64,000 nt of DNA from Stutzerimonas stutzeri (GCA_002387205.1 DGLA01000019.1:121260-185259), one strand, 5' to 3'. Positions 9,022 to 18,496 are shown, numbered from the stretch's first letter. Notes: generated from the letters alone by a model not told the origin. Translations and numbers: made by a program.

Positions 9022-9849
9022 TCAGGCGAGCCGACGGCGGAACACGCCATAGGCCAGCAACAGGGAAACGGCGACCCACAGCAGCAGGCACATCCAGAGC
9101 ACCGGCACCGGCACCGGCAGCTCGCTGCCCAGCGAGAGCACACCCATGGCGCCCGCACCCTCGAACCCCGACAGGTTGACCAGCCGGTAGATATCAGCCG
9201 GGTTGAGCAGCAGCAGCCAGGGCAACAGTTCAGGGCTGAACTTCCCCTCACTGAGCACCAGCAGCGCCAGCAAGACGAGATCGAACACCAGTACGAAAAG
9301 AAACCAGACCCCAAGCGCAAGGCCGGCCGCGCTGGATTTCTCACTGACCTTGCTGCTCAGCACATAAGCCAGGGCGAGGAACACCCAGCCGAGCAAGGTC
9401 GAGGAGATCATGAAGCGGCCAAAGGCCCAGAGCAGCAGGCCGAGCTCGATATCCTCCACCAGCACGGCGATGGCCAGCATCGCGCAGCCGAAGCCGATCA
9501 GCACTGCCAGCGCCAGGATCAGCCCGTGGCCGACGAATTTGCCCAGCAGGATCTGCCCGCGTCCCAGCGGGTAGGTCAGCAGCAGCATCAGGGTGCCGCC
9601 CTCGTCCTCACTGACAATGGCGTCATAGGCCAGCAGCAACGCGATCAGCGGCATCAGGAAGGTGGCCAGGCTCGCCAGGCTGGCGATGGTCGCCGGAATA
9701 GAGGTAAAGCCAAGCTGTCCGGATGCCGCGGCGCCTAGCCAGGCAATGCCCACCGCCAGCACGGCGAACAACAGGCTGATGGCCAGCAACCAGCGGTTGC
9801 GCAGGCCGTCACTGAATTCCTTGCGAGCAATATTCCAGATCTGGTTCAT
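9022..9849 (-). CDS. nosY: NosY ABC transporter permease
   Basis: This 275-residue integral membrane protein has about six hydrophobic segments. The N-terminal cytoplasmic MNQIWNIARKEFSDGLRNRW is typical of NosY and related ABC-2 permeases. With NosD and NosF it forms the NosDFY complex that supports CuZ cluster assembly in periplasmic NosZ. Its ATG overlaps the nosF stop in ATGA, so translation is coupled. Confidence 0.95.
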   Translation of the reverse strand: MNQIWNIARKEFSDGLRNRWLLAISLLFAVLAVGIAWLGAAASGQLGFTSIPATIASLASLATFLMPLIALLLAYDAIVSEDEGGTLMLLLTYPLGRGQILLGKFVGHGLILALAVLIGFGCAMLAIAVLVEDIELGLLLWAFGRFMISSTLLGWVFLALAYVLSSKVSEKSSAAGLALGVWFLFVLVFDLVLLALLVLSEGKFSPELLPWLLLLNPADIYRLVNLSGFEGAGAMGVLSLGSELPVPVPVLWMCLLLWVAVSLLLAYGVFRRRLA

Positions 9850-10772
9850 GGCGTGCCCTCCGCCGCGCGGACGTCACCGGCGCGCTGCATGTAATAGCGA
9901 TACAGGTCTTCCAGCGAGGGCTGGTGGATCTCGATGTCATCCGGCTCGCCCTCGCCCAGCAACTCACGCAGCAGCGGCAGCTTATGCCCATTGATGGCCG
10001 ACACCTCGACGCTGCGTTCACCCAGCGAACGCGCGCTATGGCCCGCAGCGTCCCAACGCTGCAACCAGCCGGCGCTGTCGCCGATGCCACTGGCGCGGAT
10101 GCGCGTCGGCAGCCCCGCCTCGACGCGCAGTTGCGCCAGGCTGCCCACCGCCTGTAGCCGCCCCTTGGCGAGGATTGCCGCCCGATTGATATGCGCCTCG
10201 ACGCCGGGCAGCACATGCGAGCAGAGGATGACGCTGGTACCGCGTTGGCGCATCCGGTCGATCAGCTGATAGAGGTCGCCGGTGGCGATGGGGTCAAGCC
10301 CCACGGTAGGCTCGTCGAGCAACAGCAGGCGCGGATCGCCGAGCAGCGCCTGAGCCAGGCCGAGGCGCTGACGCATGCCCTTGGAGTAGGTCTTCACCCG
10401 GCGCTCAGCCGCGTGGGCCAGGCCCACCTGCTCCAGCAATTCGTCCACCTGCTGCACTGCCGCGCCTTTCAGCCGAGCGAAGTGCCGCAGCGTCTCGCGG
10501 CCGCTGAGCTGTGGATAGAAGGTCACGTTCTCCGGCAGGTAACCGAGCTGACGGCGTACCTCAGGGTCGGCGGGCTGACGGCCCAGCACGCGCACCCGAC
10601 CTTCGCTCGGCGCGAGCAGGCCGAGAATCAACTTCATGCTGGTGGTCTTGCCGGCGCCGTTGTGGCCGAACAGGCCCAGCACCTCGCCTTCACCCAGCTT
10701 CAGGTCTAGATCGTGGAGTACGGTCATGCTGCCGTAACGCTGGTTCACGCCCTGGATTTCGACAGCGCTCAT
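9846..10772 (-). CDS. nosF: NosF ABC ATPase
   Basis: The 308-residue cytoplasmic ATPase of NosDFY. Walker A is GHNGAGKTT (residues 36-44), the signature is YSKGMRQRLGLAQ and Walker B is LLLLDEPTVGLDP, followed by the switch histidine in ILCSHV. The C-terminal ~90 residues are the extension of the NosF family. It is coupled to both neighbours by ATGA overlaps (nosD upstream at 10769-10772, nosY downstream at 9846-9849). Confidence 0.96.
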   Translation of the reverse strand: MSAVEIQGVNQRYGSMTVLHDLDLKLGEGEVLGLFGHNGAGKTTSMKLILGLLAPSEGRVRVLGRQPADPEVRRQLGYLPENVTFYPQLSGRETLRHFARLKGAAVQQVDELLEQVGLAHAAERRVKTYSKGMRQRLGLAQALLGDPRLLLLDEPTVGLDPIATGDLYQLIDRMRQRGTSVILCSHVLPGVEAHINRAAILAKGRLQAVGSLAQLRVEAGLPTRIRASGIGDSAGWLQRWDAAGHSARSLGERSVEVSAINGHKLPLLRELLGEGEPDDIEIHQPSLEDLYRYYMQRAGDVRAAEGTP

Positions 10773-12076
10773 GGCGTTGGCTCCTGCGTTTTGCTTATCG
10801 ATGGTTTAGCTGACGGCTTCATCAGCGGGTGGCTGTCCTGCACGCCGGGCGATCTGATGACCGGAAAGGCCCGTTGAACCCAGCGCAACACCTCGATGCT
10901 CGGACTGTTCATCAACAGCCTTACCTGTGGATAGAGCCATAGCAGCCGGTCAACGTTGTCGTTTGGCTCATACGCCACATCGCCCAGGCCGTCGCTATTG
11001 CGATCCCAGCCAAGGTAGTCGCTCCAATAGTTGCCACGACCATCTATCGACCACTCCTGCGTACGGTTGGCGACGTACTTGACCTGCTGCCTGTTGTCAA
11101 CGAAGGCGTTGCCCGCGATGCGGTTGTCTTCCGAGCCAGCGGTCAGGTGAATGCCCAGCGCGCTTTTCTCGAAGCGGTTGCCCTCGATGGTGTTGAACAG
11201 GGAGTTGTAGATGAACAGTGCCTTGCCCTCGGCACCCGAGATCATGCTGTCGCCGGTCGAGCCGCTGCGCACGTCGCTGACCAGGTTGTCGCGGATGGTC
11301 GAGTAGGTGATGTAGTTCATCAGGATGCCGTAGTTCTCATCCCCTTCGGAGCGGTTGCCGATGACCTCCAGCTTGCGGCTCTGCATCAGCGCATAGCCGG
11401 TGCGGGTGCGACGGGTGACGTTGCCGATCACGCTGTTGTCGTTGGCGAACATGTAGTGCACCCCGTAACGCAGGTCCTCCAGCACGTTGCCTTCGATGTG
11501 ATTGCCGTTGGAAGTATCGATGTAGATGCCGTCGCGGGTGTTGCGCACCTGGTTGTCGATGATCCGTGCACCGCTGACCGCGTAGAGATGGATGCCGTTG
11601 CCGCGGTCCTGGGAACGAATGCTCGTGTCGCCTTCGATCCTGTTGCCGATCAGGCTCACCTCTTTGGAGCCGTCGACCCAGATGCCGAAGCCGGCGCCGC
11701 GCAGCTGGTTGTCGCGGATCACGACACGCTGCGCCTTCGGCTGGATAAAGACGGCGGCGTTCATCGCGGTGAGATTGCGCCCCCAGTCGAGCACTGTGCA
11801 GCCCTCGACGGTGATATCGGACGCCTCGATCAACAGGCCATTGCCCTCGCCCTGCGCCTGCAACACGGCGCCGGGCTCGCAGATCAGCTGCATGGGCTGG
11901 TCGATGACGAACTGGCCGGTGTATTCGCCGGCAGGCAGGCGCCAGCGGTTGCCCTCTTCCGCCTCGAGCGGCAGGGTCGAAATGGATTGCGGGGCCGCCA
12001 TGGCCACCCCGCAGAACAGGGCCAGCAGCAGCGCTGCCAGCGGTTGAAACCTTGATATCGCCTGAGATCTGAGCAC
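10769..12076 (-). CDS. nosD: NosD periplasmic copper-delivery protein
   Basis: NosD is a periplasmic right-handed parallel beta-helix (CASH/PbH1 repeats) that links NosFY to NosZ and receives copper from NosL. Repeats such as GNRIEGDTSIRSQ, DNQVRNTRDGIYI and GNVLEDLRYGVHY are plain. I start it at the GTG at 12076, giving 435 residues with a signal peptide (LAALLLALFCGVAMAAPQ). GAGGA lies 8-12 bases ahead and the length matches known NosD. The longer open frame to 12217 would run into nosZ. Confidence 0.92.
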   Translation of the reverse strand: MLRSQAISRFQPLAALLLALFCGVAMAAPQSISTLPLEAEEGNRWRLPAGEYTGQFVIDQPMQLICEPGAVLQAQGEGNGLLIEASDITVEGCTVLDWGRNLTAMNAAVFIQPKAQRVVIRDNQLRGAGFGIWVDGSKEVSLIGNRIEGDTSIRSQDRGNGIHLYAVSGARIIDNQVRNTRDGIYIDTSNGNHIEGNVLEDLRYGVHYMFANDNSVIGNVTRRTRTGYALMQSRKLEVIGNRSEGDENYGILMNYITYSTIRDNLVSDVRSGSTGDSMISGAEGKALFIYNSLFNTIEGNRFEKSALGIHLTAGSEDNRIAGNAFVDNRQQVKYVANRTQEWSIDGRGNYWSDYLGWDRNSDGLGDVAYEPNDNVDRLLWLYPQVRLLMNSPSIEVLRWVQRAFPVIRSPGVQDSHPLMKPSAKPSISKTQEPTP

Positions 12077-12111
12077 TGCGTTGTTCCTCTTCAGCTTCCA
12101 GGCAGGTGAAA

Positions 12112-12133
12112 GGCGGGAGCGATTGCTCCCGCC
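12112..12133 (-). terminator. Hairpin between nosZ and nosD
   Basis: A perfect 9-bp GC-rich stem (GGCGGGAGC / GCTCCCGCC) with a four-base loop begins 9 bases past the nosZ stop. On the minus strand it is followed by TTTCACC, a weak U-tract. It probably terminates part of the nosZ transcript or stabilises its 3' end. Confidence 0.65.
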
Positions 12134-12141
12134 CGGTGGCG

Positions 12142-14043
12142 TCACGCCGGTTCGACCAACATGCGGCCGACCATTTCCATGTGCAGCGCGTGGCAGAACC
12201 AGCTGCAGTAGTACCAATGCAGGCCGGGCTTATCGGCCGTAAAGGTGATGGATGAGGTCTGCTGCGGGCTGATTTCCATGCTCGCGCCGTGGTTGGTCAT
12301 GACGAACCCGTGGGACACGTCCTCGATCTGGTCGATGTTGGTGATGGTCACTGTGACTTCGTCGCCCTGCTTGACCGTGAACTCGGTCAGCCCGTAGGTC
12401 GGCGCCATCGAGGTCATGTACACCCGTACCTTGTTGCCGTCACGGATGACCTTGTTGTCGGTCTCCAGATTGATGCCATCCTTTTTCGCGCGCTCTACGG
12501 TTGGGGCAAAGAACGGATCGTTGCGGTCCCAGATCTTCTTCGGCTTGATCTGGTCGCGACGCGCCAGGATGCAATCGTGGGGTTCGGCGTAGGTCGGGCC
12601 GTCGTGCACCAGCTTCATTTCCTCTCCGGAGATGTCGATCAGCTGGTCGTTTTCCGGATGCAGCGGGCCGGTCGGCAGGAAGCGGTCCTTGGAGAACTTG
12701 CACAGCGCCACCAGCCACTTGCCATCGGCTTCGCTGGTTTCAGTCAGAGAGGCATGCAGGTGACCCGGCTGGTACTGCACATCCAGCTTCTGCCTGATGT
12801 AGTTGACCTTCTCGCCCTTGTAGGCGCGCACCGCATCGGCCATGTTCCACTTCACCACCTGGCTGTCGATGAACAGCGTGGTGTAGGCGTTGCCGCGGCC
12901 GTCAAAGGTGGTGTGCAGCGGGCCAAGGCCCAGCTCAGGCTCGGCGGCGACTACGTCACGCGGGTCCTTCAGCTTGCCGTCGAATAGGTCATCGAGCTTG
13001 GCGATCTCGATCATGGTCACGGTCGGCGACAGCTTGCCGGCGGCGATGAAGTACTTGCCGTCGGACGAGGTGTTGCAGCCGTGCGGGTTCTTTGGCACCG
13101 GGATGTAGCGGGTCAGTTCGGACCCGGCGCGACCATCGACTACCGGCACTTTCGAGTCACCAATGGTGGTGAACTTGCCGGCCTTGATCGCCGCCTCGAT
13201 GCGCGGGATGTTGTAGACCACCACCCAGTCGCGCTCGTTGCGCATCATGCCGCCCAGGTCATAGGCCTTCTCCGAGTTGTAGCAGGTGGAGGCGGCGTAC
13301 TTGCCGGAATAGTCGGCGTCGGTGTTATCCAGGTTGCCATCGACGATGACCTGGAAGGCCATTTCCATCTTCTCGGCGTCGATGACGTTGAACATGGTGT
13401 AGCTGTTCTCGGCCTGGAGATCGAATGTGGTGCCATCGTTCGGATGCGGGATGACGAATTCGGCGTTGGCGAACACGTACTTGGTGTGCGGCACCTTCTG
13501 CAAGCGCAAGCCGTGGATGGCCTGGACGTTAGGAATGGTGAGCATCTTGTCGCACTTCATGATGTCGAGGCGGATGCGCGCGACGCGGCTGTTGGCCTTG
13601 TCGTTGATGAACAGGTACTTGCCGTCGTACTTGCCGTCGGTCATCGAGATGTGCGGGTGATGGCAGTCGCCGTTCAGGAACTTGGCGCTGTCGCCCATGA
13701 TGTGACGGCTTTCGTTAGTCAGGCCCCAGCCGGTGGCGGAATCCACGTTGAACACCGGGATGCGCATCAGCTCGCGCATCGAGGGGATGCCGATCACGCG
13801 CACTTCGCCCTGGTGGCCGCCGCTCCAGAAGCCGTAGTAGTCGTCCAGCTCCCCCGGCGCGACATGAATCTTCTGCTGCGCATCCTTGACCGCTGCCGCC
13901 CAGCTCTCGCGAGTCATGACCGCTCCGCCGAATGCGGTGGCAGCCACGGCGGCGCCGGTCAGGGCGCTGGCACCGAGGAAGCCGCGGCGACTCAGGCCGC
14001 CCTTCGCCAGTGCTTGCGGGTTCTTGGTTTCTTTGTCGCTCAT
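12142..14043 (-). CDS. nosZ: Nitrous oxide reductase NosZ (clade I, Tat-exported)
   Basis: This 633-residue periplasmic homodimeric copper enzyme reduces N2O to N2, the last step of denitrification. A twin-arginine signal (SRRGFLGASAL, arginines 19-20) is typical of clade I. The N-terminal seven-bladed propeller carries CuZ histidines (for example GDCHHPH), and the C-terminal cupredoxin holds the CuA site CSWFCHALHMEM (Cys613, Cys617, His621, Met624). The start at 14043 (MSDKET) was preferred over an extension to 14067 because AAGGAG lies just ahead. It follows nosR by 31 bases. Nothing looks damaged. Confidence 0.98.
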   Translation of the reverse strand: MSDKETKNPQALAKGGLSRRGFLGASALTGAAVAATAFGGAVMTRESWAAAVKDAQQKIHVAPGELDDYYGFWSGGHQGEVRVIGIPSMRELMRIPVFNVDSATGWGLTNESRHIMGDSAKFLNGDCHHPHISMTDGKYDGKYLFINDKANSRVARIRLDIMKCDKMLTIPNVQAIHGLRLQKVPHTKYVFANAEFVIPHPNDGTTFDLQAENSYTMFNVIDAEKMEMAFQVIVDGNLDNTDADYSGKYAASTCYNSEKAYDLGGMMRNERDWVVVYNIPRIEAAIKAGKFTTIGDSKVPVVDGRAGSELTRYIPVPKNPHGCNTSSDGKYFIAAGKLSPTVTMIEIAKLDDLFDGKLKDPRDVVAAEPELGLGPLHTTFDGRGNAYTTLFIDSQVVKWNMADAVRAYKGEKVNYIRQKLDVQYQPGHLHASLTETSEADGKWLVALCKFSKDRFLPTGPLHPENDQLIDISGEEMKLVHDGPTYAEPHDCILARRDQIKPKKIWDRNDPFFAPTVERAKKDGINLETDNKVIRDGNKVRVYMTSMAPTYGLTEFTVKQGDEVTVTITNIDQIEDVSHGFVMTNHGASMEISPQQTSSITFTADKPGLHWYYCSWFCHALHMEMVGRMLVEPA

Positions 14044-14074
14044 GTGATTGCTCCTTGTGGACAACATCAGTCAG

Positions 14075-16291
14075 TCAAACGATCGGTTGCGAGCGCTCGC
14101 GGTCAGGCGTATCGCTCTGTGGGTCCATTACCTGCACCACCGGGATCAGCGCTGGGCCGGCCGGGGCTTTCTTGCCGCGCTTGGTGCGCTTGTTCTTCAC
14201 GATCAGCGGCGGGCACTTGTTTTCGTTGTGATAGGTCATCTGGCAGTCGAGGCAGTAGTGGCACTCGTTGTGATTGATGTGCCCATCGGGATGGATTGCC
14301 TGCACTTCGCATTCGTTGGCGCACACCTGGCAGGGGTTGCCGCACTCCTTGCGCCGCTTGAGCCAGTCGAACAGGCGGAAGCGGCCTGTGATCGCCAGCC
14401 CCGCGCCCAGCGGGCAGACGTAGCGGCAGTACACCTTGCGGGTGAAGATGTTGATCGCCAGCAGGAACACGGCGTAGGCCACGAACCACCACTGGCGGTC
14501 GAACTTGAGGGTGATGGCGGTCTTGAACGGCTCCACCTCGGCGGCCTTCTCGGCCATCGTCATGGATTCCAGCGAGATGCCGAACAGCACCAGCAGCACG
14601 ATGTACTTGATCGCCCAGAGCCGCTCATGGACCGCGAAGGGCACCTCGTACTGGCGGATCCTGAGCTTGCGCGCAGCCTCGTTGATCAACTCCTGCAGCG
14701 CACCGAAGGGGCACAGCCAGCCGCAGAAGACCCCGCGCCCCCAGAGCAGGATGCTGGCCGCGGTGAAGGTCCAGAGAATGAAGATCACCGGGTCGGTGAG
14801 GAACAGCTCCCAGCGGAAGTCCTGCACCAGCGCATGCACGAAGGTCAGCACGTTGACCACCGACAGCTGGCCCAGGGCATACCAGCCGATGAACACGACA
14901 GTGAAGATCAGGTAGCCGTGGCGCAGCTTCTTTAGGAAGTTGGGGTGCTGAGTGAGCTTGTCCTGCATGAAGAGGATGACGGTCAGCAGAAGCAGCGCGG
15001 CGAGGATGACGCCAATCTGGAAGCTCTGCTGGTACCAGATGGTGACCCACATCGGCCGGTTGGCTTCCTCGATGGCAGCCAGCTCTTCAGCGGTCGGCTG
15101 CGGGCGCTCGATGTAGTCTTCGGGCATCTGGTAGGGCAGCTCGAAGCTGGTAAAGATGCCGCTGATAGGGCCGGTCTGGCGGCGCACCAGCAACTCCAGG
15201 GTCCAGGCCGAGCCGGGGTCGAAGGCCGCGTGCTCACGAACGATGAATATCGCCATTTCTCTGAAGTCCGGCATGCCTTCGGCGTACACGTCGTCCAGGC
15301 GCTGGAAGTCCATGTCGCGAAAGCTGATGACGTTGCCGAACTGGCGCAACTGCACCCGATCGAAGATGCCACCACGCACGTAGCCCGACCCCTTGAACGA
15401 GTATTCACCACTGGCCATGACTGCGACGGCGTGCTCGCCTGGCTTGAGCGCCCCCATCAGGACGGCGTAGTGATCGTCGCCAAGCAGGGTCCGTCCGATG
15501 GTGGGCGGGTTCAGGTGGGTGGCGTAGAGATCGATAAAGGTCTCGCCGGCTTCTTCCGGTGAAGCTTCGCCAACGCCCTCGGCTTCGGTGCCTTTGAAGG
15601 CCTGGTCGATATCGCCCTTGGTCAGGTGCAGGCGGCGAATCGCGCCATTGCCGGTCAGCTCGTTCCAGTTGGCGGGCTCGTAGTAATCCTCACGAACGGT
15701 GGCAGGCTTTTGCGCCGCACCGGCCTTGTCTTCAACCAGCCCGAGCGAGACCGCTACATCGTGGGCGGCGCGCATGACGATCTCATTGACCACCATGACG
15801 GTGACGGTAGCCCCGGTGACCGCGTCGATGGTGACCGCCTTTTCGTCGCTGGAACGGCCGACCACGACCCGCTGATCGACCTTGATGCCCTGATATTTGG
15901 CGGTGAACGCGTGCAGCTGCTCGACCGGAATGCCCACCAGCAGGATCGGCTCATGATGCTCAAGCACATAGGCATCGACGATCACGCCCTTGGGATCGAG
16001 CAGCACCTGCAGGTTGATCGGCTTGCCGGAATAGGCAGGAATATCCACCACGTTGATGGTCTGGAAGGCATAGCCCAGCACGTCGTCGTTCTTGGAAAGC
16101 GTGCGGACCTGATAGTCGCCCGCTGGGGCCGACACCTCTGCGCCGGGGAAGGACTGGTCGATGCGTTGCTGCTCGAGCGAATACTCCTTGGCCTGCAGGG
16201 CAAAGACACCGAGCACCAGAGTCAGCAGCAGGATAAAGCCATGTCCCCAGGTGCGCTTGATGCCAGCTGCGAGAGAGAAAGGGGACTTCAT
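14075..16291 (-). CDS. nosR: NosR flavo-iron-sulfur membrane protein
   Basis: A 738-residue polytopic protein needed for nos expression and for NosZ activity in vivo, probably as electron donor. After an N-terminal membrane segment there is a periplasmic FMN domain whose DAVTGATVTV motif is the covalent flavin attachment threonine. Several membrane helices follow, with two CxxxCP motifs (CGWLCP and CRYVCP). Near the C-terminus lies a double [4Fe-4S] region (CGNPCQVCANEC and CHYCLDCQ). I start at MKSPFSL (16291); upstream codons to 16360 run into the regulatory site. Confidence 0.96.
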   Translation of the reverse strand: MKSPFSLAAGIKRTWGHGFILLLTLVLGVFALQAKEYSLEQQRIDQSFPGAEVSAPAGDYQVRTLSKNDDVLGYAFQTINVVDIPAYSGKPINLQVLLDPKGVIVDAYVLEHHEPILLVGIPVEQLHAFTAKYQGIKVDQRVVVGRSSDEKAVTIDAVTGATVTVMVVNEIVMRAAHDVAVSLGLVEDKAGAAQKPATVREDYYEPANWNELTGNGAIRRLHLTKGDIDQAFKGTEAEGVGEASPEEAGETFIDLYATHLNPPTIGRTLLGDDHYAVLMGALKPGEHAVAVMASGEYSFKGSGYVRGGIFDRVQLRQFGNVISFRDMDFQRLDDVYAEGMPDFREMAIFIVREHAAFDPGSAWTLELLVRRQTGPISGIFTSFELPYQMPEDYIERPQPTAEELAAIEEANRPMWVTIWYQQSFQIGVILAALLLLTVILFMQDKLTQHPNFLKKLRHGYLIFTVVFIGWYALGQLSVVNVLTFVHALVQDFRWELFLTDPVIFILWTFTAASILLWGRGVFCGWLCPFGALQELINEAARKLRIRQYEVPFAVHERLWAIKYIVLLVLFGISLESMTMAEKAAEVEPFKTAITLKFDRQWWFVAYAVFLLAINIFTRKVYCRYVCPLGAGLAITGRFRLFDWLKRRKECGNPCQVCANECEVQAIHPDGHINHNECHYCLDCQMTYHNENKCPPLIVKNKRTKRGKKAPAGPALIPVVQVMDPQSDTPDRERSQPIV

Positions 16292-16353
16292 AACCAACCT
16301 ACTGCATCCGCTGAATGTGGAGCCGATGGTAGGGAGGGGACCGGGGCGTTCCC

Positions 16354-16367
16354 TTGACAACTATCAA
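16354..16367 (-). promoter_or_regulatory. DNR/FNR-type box upstream of nosR
   Basis: TTGACAACTATCAA matches the FNR/ANR/DNR consensus TTGATNNNNATCAA with one mismatch. It lies 63-76 bases upstream of the nosR start. A site here fits activation of nosR by the NO-sensing regulator DNR (or ANR) under low oxygen, as known in denitrifying pseudomonads. Confidence 0.75.
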
Positions 16368-16542
16368 GTTTGATCGCAGCAGTGATATCAATAGGCCAGG
16401 CCGCACCCAATGCATGCCAATGCCCCTTCGCCAGGTCGGCTGGCGGTGCCTGGCATGGCTCAAGCGCCACAGCGCGGCGAACGCTGCGCCGTGGCAGTCA
16501 GAAGTGGGAGCGGACCCTGTGGTGATCTGCCTGTCACAGACG

Positions 16543-16569
16543 GTCAGGCCGCGTGAAACGCGGCCTGAC
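16543..16569 (-). terminator. Hairpin after acyl-CoA dehydrogenase gene
   Basis: GTCAGGCCGCG pairs perfectly with CGCGGCCTGAC (11 bp) around a five-base loop, 18 bases past the stop. There is no good U-tract on the minus strand, so termination efficiency is uncertain. Confidence 0.55.
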
Positions 16570-16587
16570 GAAAACCCACAGCGATTT

Positions 16588-17841
16588 TTAAAGCAGTCTG
16601 GCCGGCGGGGTCAGATAGGCGGCCGTTGCGCCACGCCTGGCTTCGCTGGCCTTGATTTCCATCTTCGCGATGCTGCGCAGATGAACCTGGTCGGGGCCGT
16701 CGGCAAAGCGCAGGGCACGCCCGCCGGTCCACATGTCCGCCAGCGGTGTGTCAGGTGTCAGGCCCATCGCGCCGTAAGCCTGCATGGCTCGATCGGCCAC
16801 GTTGGTGAGCATTTTCGGGACCAGCGCCTTGATCATCGAGATTTCCTTTCGCGCCGCCTTGGCGCCGACCTCGTCGATCATCCAGGCGGTCTTCAGCACC
16901 AGCAGGCGCGCCTGTTCGATCTCGATGCGCGACTCGGCAATCCAGTCGCCGACGTTCGAGTATTGCTGCAGATACTTGCCAAACGCCTTGCGTTCCTGGC
17001 AGCGCTCGACCATCAGTTCCAGCGCCAGCTCGGCCATGCCTATCGAGCGCATGCAGTGATGAATACGACCCGGCCCGAGTCGCGCCTGGGCCATCATGAA
17101 ACCATCGCCCTCCTTGCCCAGCAGATTGGCCACCGGCACCCGCACGTTACGCAGAACCAGTTCACTGTGGCCTTCCGGCGCGAGGTGATTCATCACCGGA
17201 ATGTTACGTACCAGCTCGACGCCGGGCGTGTTAAACGGCACCAGAATCATGCTCTGCTGCTGATGGGTCTCCGCGTCCGGGTCGGTCTTACCCATGACGA
17301 TCAAGAGCTTGCAGTTGGGGTGCGAGGCGTTGGTGATAAACCACTTGCGACCATTGATCACGTTGTCATCGCCATCACGGCGGATCAGCGTCTGGATATT
17401 GGTGGCGTCGGAGGACGGAACGTCCGGTTCGGTCATGGCAAAGGCCGAGCGGATCTCGCCTTCAAGCAAGGGCTTCAACCAGCGCTCGCGCTGGTCCGGC
17501 GTGGCGAACAGGTGCAGCAGCTCCATATTCCCCGTATCCGGCGCGTTGCAGTTGAACACCTCAGACGCCCAATGTACGCGGCCCATGATCTCGGCCAGCG
17601 GTGCGTACTCGAGGTTGCTCAGGCCCATGCCCGGCTCATCTTCGCGTAGAGACGGCAGGAACAGATTCCACAAGCCTTCGGAACGCGCCAGGGCTTTCAG
17701 GTCTTCCATGAACGACACGGGATAGTGCCCGGCCGCCACCTCCTCATGCCAGGCGCTTATGCGCGGCACGATGTACTGGTCCATGAACGCGAGCAATTGC
17801 TGACGCAGCGCTTCTACGCGCGGGCTGTAGGCGAAATGCAT
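16588..17841 (-). CDS. Acyl-CoA dehydrogenase family protein
   Basis: A 417-residue FAD-dependent acyl-CoA dehydrogenase that should introduce a 2,3-double bond into an acyl-CoA and pass electrons to ETF. Visible motifs are AFAMTEPDVPSSDATN (flavin/substrate contact), WFITNASHPNCKL, RVPVANLLGKEGDGF and RIHHCMRSIGMAELAL. The C-terminal YGAMGLTPDTPLADM holds the usual ending. The start at 17841 (MHFAYSP) was chosen because the upstream frame to 17937 has no family similarity. The substrate chain is not readable from the sequence. It stands alone. Confidence 0.88.
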   Translation of the reverse strand: MHFAYSPRVEALRQQLLAFMDQYIVPRISAWHEEVAAGHYPVSFMEDLKALARSEGLWNLFLPSLREDEPGMGLSNLEYAPLAEIMGRVHWASEVFNCNAPDTGNMELLHLFATPDQRERWLKPLLEGEIRSAFAMTEPDVPSSDATNIQTLIRRDGDDNVINGRKWFITNASHPNCKLLIVMGKTDPDAETHQQQSMILVPFNTPGVELVRNIPVMNHLAPEGHSELVLRNVRVPVANLLGKEGDGFMMAQARLGPGRIHHCMRSIGMAELALELMVERCQERKAFGKYLQQYSNVGDWIAESRIEIEQARLLVLKTAWMIDEVGAKAARKEISMIKALVPKMLTNVADRAMQAYGAMGLTPDTPLADMWTGGRALRFADGPDQVHLRSIAKMEIKASEARRGATAAYLTPPARLL

Positions 17842-18014
17842 GATGGGCCTCGGCTGAACGGACTGGGCTGGATGCGCGCACGATAGCCTGCGGCAGGCGC
17901 CGGGCAAACCACCCTCACGCCGCTGAATCAGCCACAATCAGCAGGCCACCGAAACCCCCGCCGGTTGACCGGGATCATCGCCAGCAACGCGCCAATGGAC
18001 TAGGCGCGGGCAAA

Positions 18015-18052
18015 GGGCAATGGGCAATGGGCAATGGGCAATGGGCAATGGG
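18015..18052. repeat. Heptamer tandem repeat GGGCAAT x5
   Basis: Five perfect copies of GGGCAAT (18015-18049) followed by a partial GGG. It ends three bases past the stop codon of the neighbouring membrane protein gene, outside coding sequence. Confidence 0.95.
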
Positions 18053-18055
18053 ACG

Positions 18056-18496
18056 CTACCAGTGGATGTAGAACATTCCCTTTGCCAGCAGCACGATGCC
18101 AACCATCTGCAGGAAGATCGCCCAATGGATGCGCCGATAGCGCGCCGGGGTCATCCGACCCGAGCGCAGCAGCATCGCAACCATGCCAAAGGTGAAGAAC
18201 ACGCCAATCGCCAGCAGAATCTTCAACGAGAGCAAGGCCCCGAAACTGCTGAGAAAGGGGTTCGCCAGCGCCTGGCGGTGATACCAGGCCAGGCCGATGC
18301 CGGCGCCGTAGACGAACACCACGACCCAATGCAGAACCACGCGCAAACGGGCGCCGACCGCCTTGTCGACCGTGGCCATCAGCGCCGGCTCCATCTGCTG
18401 GCGCACCCGGCTGAGCACGGCTACCTCGACGAACAACGTTCCGATAAAGAAAATCGCCGCCAGCAGATGGGTGACATGCAACAGGGAATAACTCAT
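18056..18496 (-). CDS. Four-helix membrane protein, CopD-like
   Basis: A 146-residue inner-membrane protein with four predicted helices (LHVTHLLAAIFFIGTLFVEV, VVLHWVVVFVYGAGIGLAWY, LSLKILLAIGVFFTFGMVAM and IFLQMVGIVLLAKGMF). Histidines lie in the first, second and last helical regions, as in the CopD/DUF2269-type families that may bind heme or copper. The start at 18496 (MSYSLLHV) avoids a leader without similarity. It is monocistronic and diverges from the cNMP/CBS gene. The function is unknown; the copper link is family-level inference only. Confidence 0.7.
   Translation of the reverse strand: MSYSLLHVTHLLAAIFFIGTLFVEVAVLSRVRQQMEPALMATVDKAVGARLRVVLHWVVVFVYGAGIGLAWYHRQALANPFLSSFGALLSLKILLAIGVFFTFGMVAMLLRSGRMTPARYRRIHWAIFLQMVGIVLLAKGMFYIHW

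Larger units (their letters stand above)
16292..16587. other. nosR upstream region
   Basis: Just under 300 bases without a gene. It holds the nosR leader and DNR/FNR site on the left and the acyl-CoA dehydrogenase hairpin on the right; nothing else was seen. Confidence 0.5.

Noticed and set aside
18015..18052. Tandem GGGCAAT considered as a CRISPR array
   Set aside because: The units are directly adjacent with no spacers.
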